A stretch of 64,000 nt of DNA. Source: Bradyrhizobium sp. 4. Its GTDB lineage: Bacteria; Pseudomonadota; Alphaproteobacteria; Rhizobiales; Xanthobacteraceae. Below are positions 33,842-42,112 of this stretch, one piece after another; within the stretch, counting starts at the first letter, position 1, and each line of letters opens with the position of its first letter. The position numbers were made by a program, and so were the translations under genes. The stretch covers positions 6,901,001 through 6,965,000 of the forward strand of contig NZ_CP064686.1 of NCBI RefSeq assembly GCF_023100905.1, written 5' to 3'. The notes below the pieces were generated by a model. The model was not told where the DNA came from. It saw only the letters and a list, made by a program, of their open reading frames with translations, and did not search any database.

Positions 33842-33873
33842 AATTCGGATAAAATTGGACCTATCTCCGAATT
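33842..33873. promoter_or_regulatory. Inverted repeat between acyl-CoA synthetase and ACP genes
   Basis: AATTCGGA and TCCGAATT, 16 bp apart, in an AT-rich patch just after the synthetase stop and about 100 bp before the ACP start. It may be an operator or a weak terminator; no T-tract follows. Confidence 0.35.
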
Positions 33874-33881
33874 TTCGCGGG

Positions 33882-35696
33882 CTAGAGCCGGATCGTGCCC
33901 TCGTTGATTTGCGCATGTGTCTCCGCGTCCAGCGCGACATAGGTGCCGGCCTTCGGGTCCAGCATGAACAGCGGATCGGAGACCACGCCCGGATCAAATC
34001 CCTCGCGCGCGAGCTCGCCCTTTTTCTGCTTGAACGTCTCGGTCGCATCGAGTTCGCGCGAGATGCGTATGAAGACGGGGTGAGCATAGGCCGGCAGGCG
34101 CTGAGCGAGATGGGCGGGCAGCGCCTCGACGTCAAAGCCCTCGTTCACCACGACCGCGCTCATGCCGGCGCGGCCATCGGTGCCGGGGATGTTGACGCCG
34201 TAGGTGGTGGCATCGATCACGCCGGTGAAATCGCGTACGGCGTCGTTGACCTCCGAGGTCGCGACGTTCTCGCCCTTCCAGCGAAAGGTGTCGCCGATGC
34301 GATCGACGAAGTGGAAGAAGCCTTTCTCGTCGAGCCGCATCAGATCGCCGGTGCGGAACCAGGAATCGCCCTTGGCAAAGACATCGCGCAGGATCTTCTT
34401 CTCGGTTTCGCTCGCCTCGGTGTAGCCCTCGAAGCGACCGCCGCCCTCATCCGCCGTGCCGATGCGGCCTATGGCTTCGCCGGCCTCGCCGCGCGCGCAG
34501 GGAATACAAAACCCCTCTGCATTGCGCAGCGGCGCGCCGTTATCGGGGTCGAGCTTGACGAGGCCGGCAGGAAAACGATGCGCGAGCAGCGGCGGAACGC
34601 GGCCGATTGCGCCGGGCTGGCCCTCGACGTTGAACAGCGAGAAATTGCCCTCCGTCGCCGCGTAGAATTCGAGGATGCGCGGAATGGCGAAACGCGCCTG
34701 AAAATCATCCCAGATGTCACCGCGCAGGCCGTTGCCGCAGGCAAGCCGCAGGCGATGCCGGTTCTCGTATTCCGACGGCGACGCCTTGAGCAGGTAGCGG
34801 CAGAGCTCGCCGATATACTGAAACAACGTGCAGTCGTGGTGCACGACGTCCGGCCAGAAATTCGAGGCTGAGAATTTTTCCGCGATCACCACCGAGCCGC
34901 CGGCAGCGAGCATGCTGCATGGCGCGACGATGCCGCCGACCGAGTGGAACAGCGGCAGGCAATCGTAGAGCCGATCCTGCGGCGTCGCGCCGGTGAGGCC
35001 GGCGAACCAAAAGCCCCAATTGAGGATGCGGCGATGGCTGATGCTGGCGGCTTTCGGCAGGCCGGTCGTGCCGGAGGTGTAGATCAGCAGGGCGCGGTCG
35101 TCGATGGTGACGTCGCCACGCTCGTCCGGCGAAAGCGGCCCGTCATCGAGGGCGGCAAGCGCGACATCGATCGCACGTTCGCTGCGGGCATCGCCATGAG
35201 TCCAGACCTTTGCTTCCGTCCTCAGGTGCGGCGACGCCCCGTCCAGCGCCTCCGCAAGCTCGTGCGCGACAATGACGTGAGCGGGCCTTGCGACTCCGAT
35301 GCAATGCGCGAGCGACTGGCCAACGAGCTTGGTGTTGATCAGCGCGACCACGCCGCCGACCCGGCTGATGCCGAGCCAGGCCGCGACATAGTCGATGCCG
35401 TTCGGCATGATCAGCGCGACAGTGTCGCCCTTGGCCACACCGGCCGAGCGTGCCCACCGCGCATAGCGATTGATGCGTTTCGAAAGTCCCTCATAGTCGA
35501 GGCTCGCGTCATCGGTGGCCAGCGCACTGCGATCTGGCTGGCGCTGCGCCCAATCATCGACGACGTCGGCGAACAGCCGGCCCGGCAACGTCTCGATCCG
35601 TGCGGTGAGCTCGATCGCCTTCAGCCAGATTTTCGAAGCCGAAGGTGCGCGCGCGGCTTTCGGTTGCTCGATGACGCCGGTTGTCATGCCGTTCAT
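33882..35696 (-). CDS. Long-/very-long-chain acyl-CoA synthetase (FadD6/FATP-like)
   Basis: 604 residues. AMP-binding signature LLIYTSGTTGLPKAA (about 209-223), IGELCRYLL and LACGNGLRGDIWDDFQARFAIPRILEFYAATEGN typical of the FATP branch, then WFRTGDLMRLDEKGFFHFVDRIGDTFRWKGENVATSEV. Activates fatty acids to acyl-CoA, probably at the membrane. Starts at 35696 (GAAAGA upstream) or 35687. It may supply the ACP/adenylation/SDR genes downstream; this link is positional. Confidence 0.9.
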   Translation of the reverse strand: MNGMTTGVIEQPKAARAPSASKIWLKAIELTARIETLPGRLFADVVDDWAQRQPDRSALATDDASLDYEGLSKRINRYARWARSAGVAKGDTVALIMPNGIDYVAAWLGISRVGGVVALINTKLVGQSLAHCIGVARPAHVIVAHELAEALDGASPHLRTEAKVWTHGDARSERAIDVALAALDDGPLSPDERGDVTIDDRALLIYTSGTTGLPKAASISHRRILNWGFWFAGLTGATPQDRLYDCLPLFHSVGGIVAPCSMLAAGGSVVIAEKFSASNFWPDVVHHDCTLFQYIGELCRYLLKASPSEYENRHRLRLACGNGLRGDIWDDFQARFAIPRILEFYAATEGNFSLFNVEGQPGAIGRVPPLLAHRFPAGLVKLDPDNGAPLRNAEGFCIPCARGEAGEAIGRIGTADEGGGRFEGYTEASETEKKILRDVFAKGDSWFRTGDLMRLDEKGFFHFVDRIGDTFRWKGENVATSEVNDAVRDFTGVIDATTYGVNIPGTDGRAGMSAVVVNEGFDVEALPAHLAQRLPAYAHPVFIRISRELDATETFKQKKGELAREGFDPGVVSDPLFMLDPKAGTYVALDAETHAQINEGTIRL

Positions 35697-35956
35697 TCTT
35701 TCGGAACGTGTCTGCTGGTTCCCGGCAGCTTAGCTCGCACGCCCTGCCCAGGCGTTAAGAGACAAGGTAAAACCAGGTTAGTGCGCGATTAACTCTGTCA
35801 TCCTTTACCAAACCGGATGCGATCGACGTGCGCGCGGCCTGGCAATTCTTGCGACAGCAGAGCCGGGCCGCGTTGCGCGGGAGGCTAGGCGGCTCCGGGC
35901 AAACGGGTTAGGCTTTTTGACCCTGCATTGTCCGGATTGCGAAAGGGAGACGACCT

Positions 35957-36664
35957 GTGGCTCTCGACTCGTCTGAGTTTCCTGTCCAGGTCGCGCCGTT
36001 CGAGCAGCCGCTGACCCATTTTGCCAGTCGCCTGAAGGACAGGCAGGTCAAGGTGGTCGCGATCGGCTCGTCGAGCACGGCGGGCGAAGGAGGCATCGCT
36101 CCCTATCCGCAGCGGCTGCTGGCCGACCTTCGGATACGATTTCCAAATGCCATGATCGAAGTGGTCAACCGGGGCGTTGGCGGCGAAGAGGCCCCTTTGG
36201 AGCTGAAGCGGTTCGACCATGACGTCTTCGATCTCAACCCCGATCTCGTCATCTGGCAGGTCGGAACCAATTCAGTGTGGCAATCCACCGATCCGCCCTC
36301 GTTCAAGGACACCACGCACGCCATCCGTGAGGGCATTGACCGGCTGCTCGGCGCCAAGCGGATCGACGTGATCCTGATGGACCTGCAATACGTGCCGGCG
36401 CTGCTGACACCGGCCAAGGCCGACAAGGCGAACGCGATGGTCGCGGCGATCAGCGAGATCGCGCATGCGAAGGGGGTCAACGTCTTTTGTCGCTTCGCAC
36501 TGATGAAGAGCTGGCACGATGTTGCAGGAATTTCGTTCGACCGCATGGTCGACCCGGACGACGATAGCAGGCTGCACGCAAGCGACTGGACCACGGACAA
36601 GATGACCTGGCAGTTGACCGACGCGATCGTCACCGCGGCCAACAAGGCGCCTCACGGCAGCTAG
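35957..36664 (+). CDS. SGNH/GDSL family hydrolase
   Basis: 235 residues with a GTG start preceded by AAAGGGAGA. Block I is IGSSSTAGEG (about 36-45, nucleophile Ser), the Gly of block II lies in NRGVGGEE, block III is GTNSVW, and block V has the C-terminal Asp and His in the SRLHASDW region. No signal peptide, so probably cytoplasmic. Esterase or lipase-like; substrate unknown. Divergent from the acyl-CoA synthetase gene over a 260-bp gap in which nothing else was recognised. Confidence 0.85.
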   Translation: MALDSSEFPVQVAPFEQPLTHFASRLKDRQVKVVAIGSSSTAGEGGIAPYPQRLLADLRIRFPNAMIEVVNRGVGGEEAPLELKRFDHDVFDLNPDLVIWQVGTNSVWQSTDPPSFKDTTHAIREGIDRLLGAKRIDVILMDLQYVPALLTPAKADKANAMVAAISEIAHAKGVNVFCRFALMKSWHDVAGISFDRMVDPDDDSRLHASDWTTDKMTWQLTDAIVTAANKAPHGS

Positions 36665-36708
36665 TCCTGCATGCTCCGTCAGATTGATGGCCGAACGGGC
36701 GGTGAGCG

Positions 36709-36978
36709 CTAGCCGCCCCGCTGATGGCGCGAGCGCTGCGGCGGTGCGTTGAACGGATAATACGGATTGAGATCGCAGCTGGCGGAGCGGCCTGAAGCGG
36801 TAGCTCGGCACTGCGGCACTGAGGTGAAGGAGCAATCGTACCACTCCCCGCCACCGCCGTTCGCACCGGAATAGACGTGCATGCAGACGGGATAGCGCGG
36901 ATCGAAGGTCTGCGCATGCGACGGCGCGGCCGTGAGCAGTGCACCGACGGTCATGATCAGGCCGAATAAGCGACGCAT
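36709..36978 (-). CDS. DUF3551 exported protein, paralogue 1
   Basis: 89 residues: signal peptide (MRRLFGLIMTVGALLTAAPSHA), then the mature domain with YPVCMHVYSG, YDCSFTSVPQCRATASGRSASCDLNPYY. The four conserved cysteines fit DUF3551, small periplasmic proteins abundant in Bradyrhizobium. Function unknown. Tandem paralogue of the gene at 37012, with the cysteine block nearly identical. Confidence 0.8.
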   Translation of the reverse strand: MRRLFGLIMTVGALLTAAPSHAQTFDPRYPVCMHVYSGANGGGGEWYDCSFTSVPQCRATASGRSASCDLNPYYPFNAPPQRSRHQRGG

Positions 36979-37011
36979 GAAAATTGCCCCCGAAAGTCGC
37001 ATTGCGGATCG

Positions 37012-37293
37012 CTAGTGCACGTTCTTGTGGCGCCGGCGCGGCTGCGGCGGCGGTCGGTCGAAAGCATAATACGGGTTGACGTCGCAGCTTGCCGAGCGGC
37101 CCGAGGCCGTGGCGCGGCACTGCGGCAGCGAGGTAAAGGAGCAGTCGAAATAGTCGCCGCCGCCACCGCCGAAGCCGCCGGGCGTGTAGACGTGCATGCA
37201 CACCGGGTAACGCGGATCGTAGGTCTGGGCGCTGGCATCTGCCGCCACGAACAGCATGACAATTGCGGTGAGGGTCAGGATCGGCAAACGCAT
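37012..37293 (-). CDS. DUF3551 exported protein, paralogue 2
   Basis: 93 residues: signal peptide (about 1-22, ending ASA), then YPVCMHVYTPGGFGGGGGDYFDCSFTSLPQCRATASGRSASCDVNPYYAF and a basic Pro-rich tail. Shares nearly all of its cysteine domain with the downstream gene, so the two arose by tandem duplication. The spacing of 33 bp suggests one transcript. Confidence 0.8.
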   Translation of the reverse strand: MRLPILTLTAIVMLFVAADASAQTYDPRYPVCMHVYTPGGFGGGGGDYFDCSFTSLPQCRATASGRSASCDVNPYYAFDRPPPQPRRRHKNVH

Positions 37294-37421
37294 GGAGAAA
37301 TCCTCGAATCGTTCATGTCGGCGACCGGGATGCCGACCGCCTCATATGGCACAACACCACGACAGAGGCGACCGTTCCTGCGTGCAGATGACGGCAAGGT
37401 GAGTGCGGTGCACTGCGCCCG

Positions 37422-39299
37422 CTACCCGCCGAGCCCCTGCAACACCAGCCGGTTCAGCCTTGCCGCAAACGCGGCAGGGTCTTCCGGCAGCTCGCCGTCC
37501 AGGATCTGCGCCTGTTCGAGCAGGAGCAGACTGAGATCGTCGACCGCCTTCGAGCCGGCCTGAGCCTTCGTGATCGCGGTGACCAGCGGATGGCGCAGGT
37601 TGATCTCGAGGATCGGCTTGGTGCGCAGGCCGCGGTTCTGCTGGGCCAGGATGCGCTCGAGCTCGCGGCTCGGGCCCTGGCTGTCGGCGACGAGGCAGGA
37701 GGCGGAACTGGTGAGACGCGTCGAGGCCTTGACATCGCTGACGCGCTCGCCGAGCGCGGCCTTGATCACCGCAATGGTGGCGGCCTCGTCGGCGGACGGC
37801 TCGTCCTTTTTCGTCTCGTCCGCCTCGTCGACGCGTGGGATCAGGTCGAGGTTGAGATCGCCCTGGCTCAGCGACTTCAGCGGCTTGCCGTCGAATTCCG
37901 ATGGCATCGACGTCCAGAAGGCGTCGACGGGATCGGACAGCAGCAGCACTTCGATGCCGCGCGCAGTCGCCGCCTCGAGCCGGGGGTTCGACTTCAGCCG
38001 ATCGATGCTGTCGCCGACCAGATAATAGATCTCGGTCTGGTTCGGCTTGAAATCGGCGATGACGTCCTTCAGCGAACGCTTCTCGCCCGAGGTCGTGGTG
38101 AAACGCGACAGCGCGAGCAGCTTTTCGCGGCGTTCGAAATCTTCGTAGATGCCTTCCTTCAGCACCGCGCCGAAGGCCTCCCAGATCTTCGCGAAGTTCT
38201 CCGGATCCTTCTCCGCAAGGCTTTCGAGCTCGGACAATACGCGGGTCGCCACGGCCTTGCGGATCTGTGCGAGCTGCGGATTGTTCTGAAGCATCTCGCG
38301 CGAGATGTTGAGCGGGAGATCCTCGCTGTCGACGACGCCGCGGATGAAGCGGAGGTAGCCCGGCAGAAGATCGGCATCGTCGGTGATGAAGACGCGGCGG
38401 ACATAGAGCTTGACGCGTCCCTTGCGGTTCGGCTCGAACAGATCGAACGGCTTGGTCGAGGGCGCGAACAGCAGCACGGCGTAGGAGTAACGCCCCTCCG
38501 CGCGATAATGCAGCGTCATCGCGGGATCGTCGAAGGCGGAGGCGATCTGCTGATAGGCCTTCTTGTAGTCTTCCGGCGTGAGCTCGGATTTCGAGCGCTG
38601 CCACAGCGCGCTTGCAGAATTGATCTGGCGCGGTTCGCCCTCTTCAGGCACGAGCTCGATCGGGAAGAGGATGTTGTCGGAATACGCGCCGACGATACGC
38701 TCGATCTCGTAGGCTTCGAGATATTTCTTCGCATCATCCTTGAGGTGCAGGACGATCTCGGTGCCGCGCTGCACGCGGGTCGCATCCTCCTCGCTGGCAC
38801 GCGCGATCTCGAAGCCCGACCCGCCTGTGGACGTCCAGGTCCAGACGTCGCTCTCGCCGGCGCGGCGGCTGACCACGACGATCTTGTCGGCGACCATGAA
38901 GGCGGAATAGAAGCCGACGCCGAACTGGCCAATCAGGCCGAGACCATCCTTGGCCTCCTTGAGCTTCGACACGAAGGCCTTGGTGCCCGAGCGGGCGATT
39001 GTGCCGAGGTGGTCGATCAGCTCCTGCCGCTCCATGCCGATGCCATTGTCAGCGATCGCAAGCGTTCCGGCCGTCTTGTTCGGAATGATCCGGATCTTGG
39101 GCGCGTCGCCCTCGCCCAGCAGCGCCGGACTGGCGATGGCCTCATAGCGCAGCTTGTCGCAGGCGTCCGATGCGTTGGAGACGAGCTCGCGCAGGAAGAT
39201 ATCGGTCTCGGAATAGACGGAGTGCACCATCAGGTGCAGAAGCTCGGAAACCTCGGCCTGGAAGGGCTGCGTATGCACAGCCGTGTCTGACGTCGTCAT
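37422..39299 (-). CDS. htpG: Molecular chaperone HtpG (Hsp90)
   Basis: 625 residues, full length. N-terminal GHKL ATPase motifs: ELVSNASDACDKLRYEA, IADNGIGM and GQFGVGFYSAFMVADKI. Middle-domain segment GVVDSEDLPLNISREMLQ and a C-terminal dimerisation domain follow. Cytoplasmic ATP-dependent chaperone for stress-damaged and client proteins. A sigma-32 (RpoH)-type promoter at 39338-39365 fits heat induction. Confidence 0.97.
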   Translation of the reverse strand: MTTSDTAVHTQPFQAEVSELLHLMVHSVYSETDIFLRELVSNASDACDKLRYEAIASPALLGEGDAPKIRIIPNKTAGTLAIADNGIGMERQELIDHLGTIARSGTKAFVSKLKEAKDGLGLIGQFGVGFYSAFMVADKIVVVSRRAGESDVWTWTSTGGSGFEIARASEEDATRVQRGTEIVLHLKDDAKKYLEAYEIERIVGAYSDNILFPIELVPEEGEPRQINSASALWQRSKSELTPEDYKKAYQQIASAFDDPAMTLHYRAEGRYSYAVLLFAPSTKPFDLFEPNRKGRVKLYVRRVFITDDADLLPGYLRFIRGVVDSEDLPLNISREMLQNNPQLAQIRKAVATRVLSELESLAEKDPENFAKIWEAFGAVLKEGIYEDFERREKLLALSRFTTTSGEKRSLKDVIADFKPNQTEIYYLVGDSIDRLKSNPRLEAATARGIEVLLLSDPVDAFWTSMPSEFDGKPLKSLSQGDLNLDLIPRVDEADETKKDEPSADEAATIAVIKAALGERVSDVKASTRLTSSASCLVADSQGPSRELERILAQQNRGLRTKPILEINLRHPLVTAITKAQAGSKAVDDLSLLLLEQAQILDGELPEDPAAFAARLNRLVLQGLGG

Positions 39300-39337
39300 G
39301 CGTTTACCCGGTCAATCGAAAGGGAAAGAAACCCGGG

Positions 39338-39365
39338 ATATAACGCGAGGGGGCAGGGGATCAAG
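39338..39365 (-). promoter_or_regulatory. RpoH (sigma-32) type promoter of htpG
   Basis: On the minus strand, CTTG at 39365-39362, 17 bases, then GTTATAT at 39344-39338. The alphaproteobacterial heat-shock consensus is about CTTG-N17/18-CYTATNT; one base differs. The htpG ATG is 39 bp downstream. Confidence 0.6.
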
Positions 39366-39421
39366 TGAAGTCAGCAACCGCCCCCCGGGGCGGAGGCCGA
39401 CGTGTCCGTGGCAAATGCCGA

Positions 39422-39835
39422 TCAGGTCACACAGCGACCGGGCTGGAGCAGCTTTGCGACCTCGGTCAGGGAGCTGACCATCGGCTCGCAGGCGATGGTC
39501 GGCTTTTTGCGGCTCTGCTTCTGATCCGGGAGCAACACCGGCGGCTTGGCGTTACCGGTCTCGATCACCGCGGGGACCCGCAGCAGCACCGACGTGTCGG
39601 CGAGATCGTTCAGCCGCATCGACACGGTACGGGTTGGAACCTCCGCCTGCTTGATATCGGCCAACCGGTCGGCTTTGCTGGAGCGATTCACGTTGTGGCC
39701 CGGCTTGTCAGCGACTGCCTGCCAGCGGTCGGCCAGATCATGGCCGGAGGCCAGCTGCACGGCGCCCACCTGAACGGCGCCGAGCGTCGCGGCGAGCGCG
39801 ACGGCGCCTAAAAATACCTTTTGGATCTGTGACAT
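39422..39835 (-). CDS. Hypothetical exported protein
   Basis: 137 residues: an N-terminal signal or anchor helix (MSQIQKVFLGAVALAATLGAVQVGAVQLA), then a soluble part with RTVSMRLNDLADTSVLLRVPAVIETG and two cysteines near the C-terminus (IACEPMVSSLTEVAKLLQPGRCVT) that may pair. No domain is recognised. The ATG at 39835 directly begins the hydrophobic segment. Confidence 0.6.
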   Translation of the reverse strand: MSQIQKVFLGAVALAATLGAVQVGAVQLASGHDLADRWQAVADKPGHNVNRSSKADRLADIKQAEVPTRTVSMRLNDLADTSVLLRVPAVIETGNAKPPVLLPDQKQSRKKPTIACEPMVSSLTEVAKLLQPGRCVT

Positions 39836-39939
39836 GGCTGTCGGTCCCTCGCCCCATGGCGATCGCGGGAACAACGCGAGGAGAGGACCGGGAGTTCTCA
39901 GTCGTTAAGATCACTTAACCGTGTGCAAAAAAGGCACGC

Positions 39940-40092
39940 CCTCGCGAAAAATTCCCACGAAAAATTTCGCAACCGCCTGGAACGACTTTCGCGGACGGGA
40001 GTCGTCTCAACAGCCGGCTATTCCCCCCTGCCCCATAAGCCGGCGACGTAGGGCGCGACTGTGGTGATGCCAGTCGCGCCTTACTTTTGTCT
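39940..40092 (+). ncRNA. Candidate small RNA with C-rich loop
   Basis: Four stems in a row: GCGAAA/TTTCGC (39944-39970), ACGACT/AGTCGT (39982-40005), GCCGGC/GCCGGC enclosing a loop with six C's (40013-40034), and a 10-bp terminal stem GGCGCGACTG/CAGTCGCGCC (40052-40080) followed by TTACTTTTG. The C-rich loop could pair with ribosome-binding sites, as in known alphaproteobacterial sRNAs. No clear promoter was found; a palindrome GTTAAG-atca-CTTAAC sits at 39904-39919. The 5' end is a guess and the strand is inferred from the T-tract. Confidence 0.35.
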
Positions 40093-40097
40093 GGCGT

Positions 40098-40697
40098 TCA
40101 GTTCGCCTTCGCCGCGAGCCACTCCCGCCCCTCTCCATAGAGCTTCTCGACCTCAGGCCCCGTCAGGCCCGGCATGTCGCGCTTGACCTTGTAGCCGATC
40201 AGCTCCTGCATGTAGGCGAGGTGGCGGTAGCCTTCGGGCAGCGCGGCAAGGGCTTTCTGGTCGAGCTGAAGTGTCGCGGCGGGATCGACCGGGTCGATCC
40301 GGTCCTTCTCGTAGATCGGCTGGCGGCGGACGATGCCCCATTTTCCCTGCCGCTTCTCCAGGAAATCGTAGAAGCGCCCGGTGCAGACGACGTCGCAGGG
40401 CACGTCGTGCACCGGCGCGCGCTGCGAGATGGTCATCTTGGTCTGCGCGACGGCGCGCGCCCCCTCGAGATCGATACTGCAGCCGCCGAGGAAATGCAGG
40501 ATGCGCACGCCCTTGGCGAACCCCTCCTGGCTGACCCGCATGAAATCCCGCGCCGGCCCCTGAAACCAAGTGGCGGACATCCAGCCTTCTTCGTGCCAGA
40601 CCGTGGCAAAGCGCTCCCAATCGCCGGCGTCGCGCCACACCGCCCAGTTCTCGATGAGGTCGCGGATGGCGAGGCGGTCGAGGAGTTGCTGGTCCAT
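40098..40697 (-). CDS. SnoaL-like / NTF2-fold family protein
   Basis: 199 residues. The N-terminal part MDQQLLDRLAIRDLIENWAVWRDAGDWERFATVWHEEGWMSATWF is a typical SnoaL_4-type start (Asp/Arg/His-lined cone). Similar domains occur in ring-hydroxylating enzymes, dehydratases and isomerases, but no catalytic set can be fixed here. Cytoplasmic. The ATG at 40697 matches the domain start. Confidence 0.72.
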   Translation of the reverse strand: MDQQLLDRLAIRDLIENWAVWRDAGDWERFATVWHEEGWMSATWFQGPARDFMRVSQEGFAKGVRILHFLGGCSIDLEGARAVAQTKMTISQRAPVHDVPCDVVCTGRFYDFLEKRQGKWGIVRRQPIYEKDRIDPVDPAATLQLDQKALAALPEGYRHLAYMQELIGYKVKRDMPGLTGPEVEKLYGEGREWLAAKAN

Positions 40698-40793
40698 GAA
40701 CACGTCTCCGATGGCACCGCGGCTGCAACGCGGCCGCTGCAGGAGGTATGAGCGGCGAATTCGATGGCCGTCAAGCGTGGCAACCTGGTCAAT

Positions 40794-40825
40794 AAAAATC
40801 CGGCGCACCTTGCGGCACGCCGGAT
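40794..40825 (-). terminator. Rho-independent terminator of phyR
   Basis: ATCCGGCG and CGCCGGAT form a perfect stem; on the minus strand it is followed by a T-tract (TTTTTATT). It lies about 29 bp past the phyR stop. Confidence 0.85.
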
Positions 40826-40853
40826 CGAATTTCGTCGGGCGCTGGCGCCTTCG

Positions 40854-41666
40854 TTACGCCGCCGGTACCTTCGGCGCGCGGTTGCGGGAGTTGCGCTGGA
40901 AGAACAGCGCCTGGCTCGCCACCGCCGACACCATCGCCGGCTGGAACGGTTTCGAGATCAGGAACGCCGGCTCGGGGCGCTCTCCGGTAAGGAAGCGTTC
41001 CGGATACGCGGTGATGAACACCACCGGCACCTCGAAGGTGCGGAGCAGCTCGTTGACGGCGTCGAGGCCCGACGAGCCGTCGGCGAGCTGGATGTCGGCC
41101 AGGATCAAGCCGGGCCGCCTGTTCTTTGCCAAGGCGACCGCATCGGCGTGGGTACGGGCGACGCCGACGACATTGTGGCCGAGATTCTTCACCAGGCTTT
41201 CGAGGTCCATGGCGATGAAGGTCTCATCCTCGATGATCAGCACGTCGGTGGCGATCTCGGCGGCCATCTCACGGCCTGCGGCATCCGCGAGCCGGCGCGT
41301 CTCGCCGACGTCGGTGCCAAGAATGTAGCCGACCTCTTCCTCCGAAAATCCCTCGAGCGAGAGCAGCAGGAAGGCTTGCCGCGGCAACGGCGTGATGTTC
41401 GAGAGCCGCCGCTCCGGCGGCATCGGCAGGTTCGTCACCTCGGAATCGTCGTTGACGGAAACGGAATTCCAGATCTGGGTGAACAGCCGGAACAGGCCGG
41501 CGCGCGGCCCGTGGCTCTCGTCGAGCACCGACGGATCTCCCAGCATGGCTTCCAACATGGCTGCGACATAGGCGTCACCGGAGGACTGGCTGCCCGTCAG
41601 GGCGCGTGCGTACCGGCGCAACAACGGCAAGTGTTCAGCAACAAGCTGTGAACGGGACATCCCCAC
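40854..41666 (-). CDS. phyR: PhyR, anti-anti-sigma response regulator of the general stress response
   Basis: 270 residues. The N-terminal sigma-like domain (about 1-130; LLRRYARALTGSQSSGDAYVAAML and FLLLSLEGFSEEEVGYILGTDVGETRRLA) mimics EcfG. The C-terminal receiver (about 142-260; VLIIEDETFIAMDLE) has the phosphoacceptor D191 in LILADIQL. When phosphorylated it binds NepR and frees EcfG. Divergent from nepR-ecfG, the conserved layout. No PhyK-type histidine kinase gene is adjacent. The intergenic region holds a mirror pair of GGAAC elements. Confidence 0.97.
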   Translation of the reverse strand: MGMSRSQLVAEHLPLLRRYARALTGSQSSGDAYVAAMLEAMLGDPSVLDESHGPRAGLFRLFTQIWNSVSVNDDSEVTNLPMPPERRLSNITPLPRQAFLLLSLEGFSEEEVGYILGTDVGETRRLADAAGREMAAEIATDVLIIEDETFIAMDLESLVKNLGHNVVGVARTHADAVALAKNRRPGLILADIQLADGSSGLDAVNELLRTFEVPVVFITAYPERFLTGERPEPAFLISKPFQPAMVSAVASQALFFQRNSRNRAPKVPAA

Positions 41667-41739
41667 TCCATATCATCATCGGGCCGACCTTGACGTGCAG
41701 GCGTTAGGCGGGGGGCCCGGGTTCCCCTGCTGGGCTGAT

Positions 41740-41799
41740 TACGCCTCAGCCTGAGAAAAGTTCCGCATGGGGGCGGAACTTTTTCTCGCAGCTCGCATT
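41740..41799. promoter_or_regulatory. Divergent mirror-image EcfG-type promoters of phyR and nepR
   Basis: GAGAAAAGTTCCG (41753-41765) and CGGAACTTTTTCTC (41774-41787) form an inverted repeat that places a GGAAC element facing each gene. Sixteen bases downstream of each lies a near-match to CGTT: CATT (41796-41799) towards nepR and CGTA on the minus strand (41743-41740) towards phyR. This suggests feedback of EcfG on both transcripts. Confidence 0.5.
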
Positions 41800-41881
41800 G
41801 AGCCTATCCAGGGAACGGCTCCCGGTTGAGAGAACTTCTCGATTTTACAGTCACTTAACTCGGGGAAACGTGGAACAGGTC

Positions 41882-42112
41882 ATGAAAGATCTCAAGTCTC
41901 AAGCCAGCAAAAGCACGACCCCCGGCAAGGGAGGGCTCACTCCGGAGATACAGTCCCGGATCGGGCACCAGCTGCGCGCCATGTACGACGACGTGGTGCG
42001 GCAGGGGGTTCCGGACCGGTTCGCGGAACTGATCAAGAAACTTGATGCGCCGGGAGCGGCACCCCAAGTGGAAAATGGTGGCGGCTCTAACGACAACAAT
42101 GGGAGGGATTGA
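41882..42112 (+). CDS. nepR: NepR anti-sigma factor
   Basis: 76 residues. The NepR core GGLTPEIQSRIGHQLRAMYDDVVRQGVPDRFAELIKKLD (about 20-58) holds the two helices that bind EcfG or PhyR. The tail is Gly/Asn-rich. Holds EcfG inactive without stress. The ATG at 41882 gives the family N-terminus; an upstream in-frame start at 41798 would overlap the promoter region. Its stop overlaps the ecfG start (TGATG), so the two are translationally coupled. Confidence 0.95.
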   Translation: MKDLKSQASKSTTPGKGGLTPEIQSRIGHQLRAMYDDVVRQGVPDRFAELIKKLDAPGAAPQVENGGGSNDNNGRD

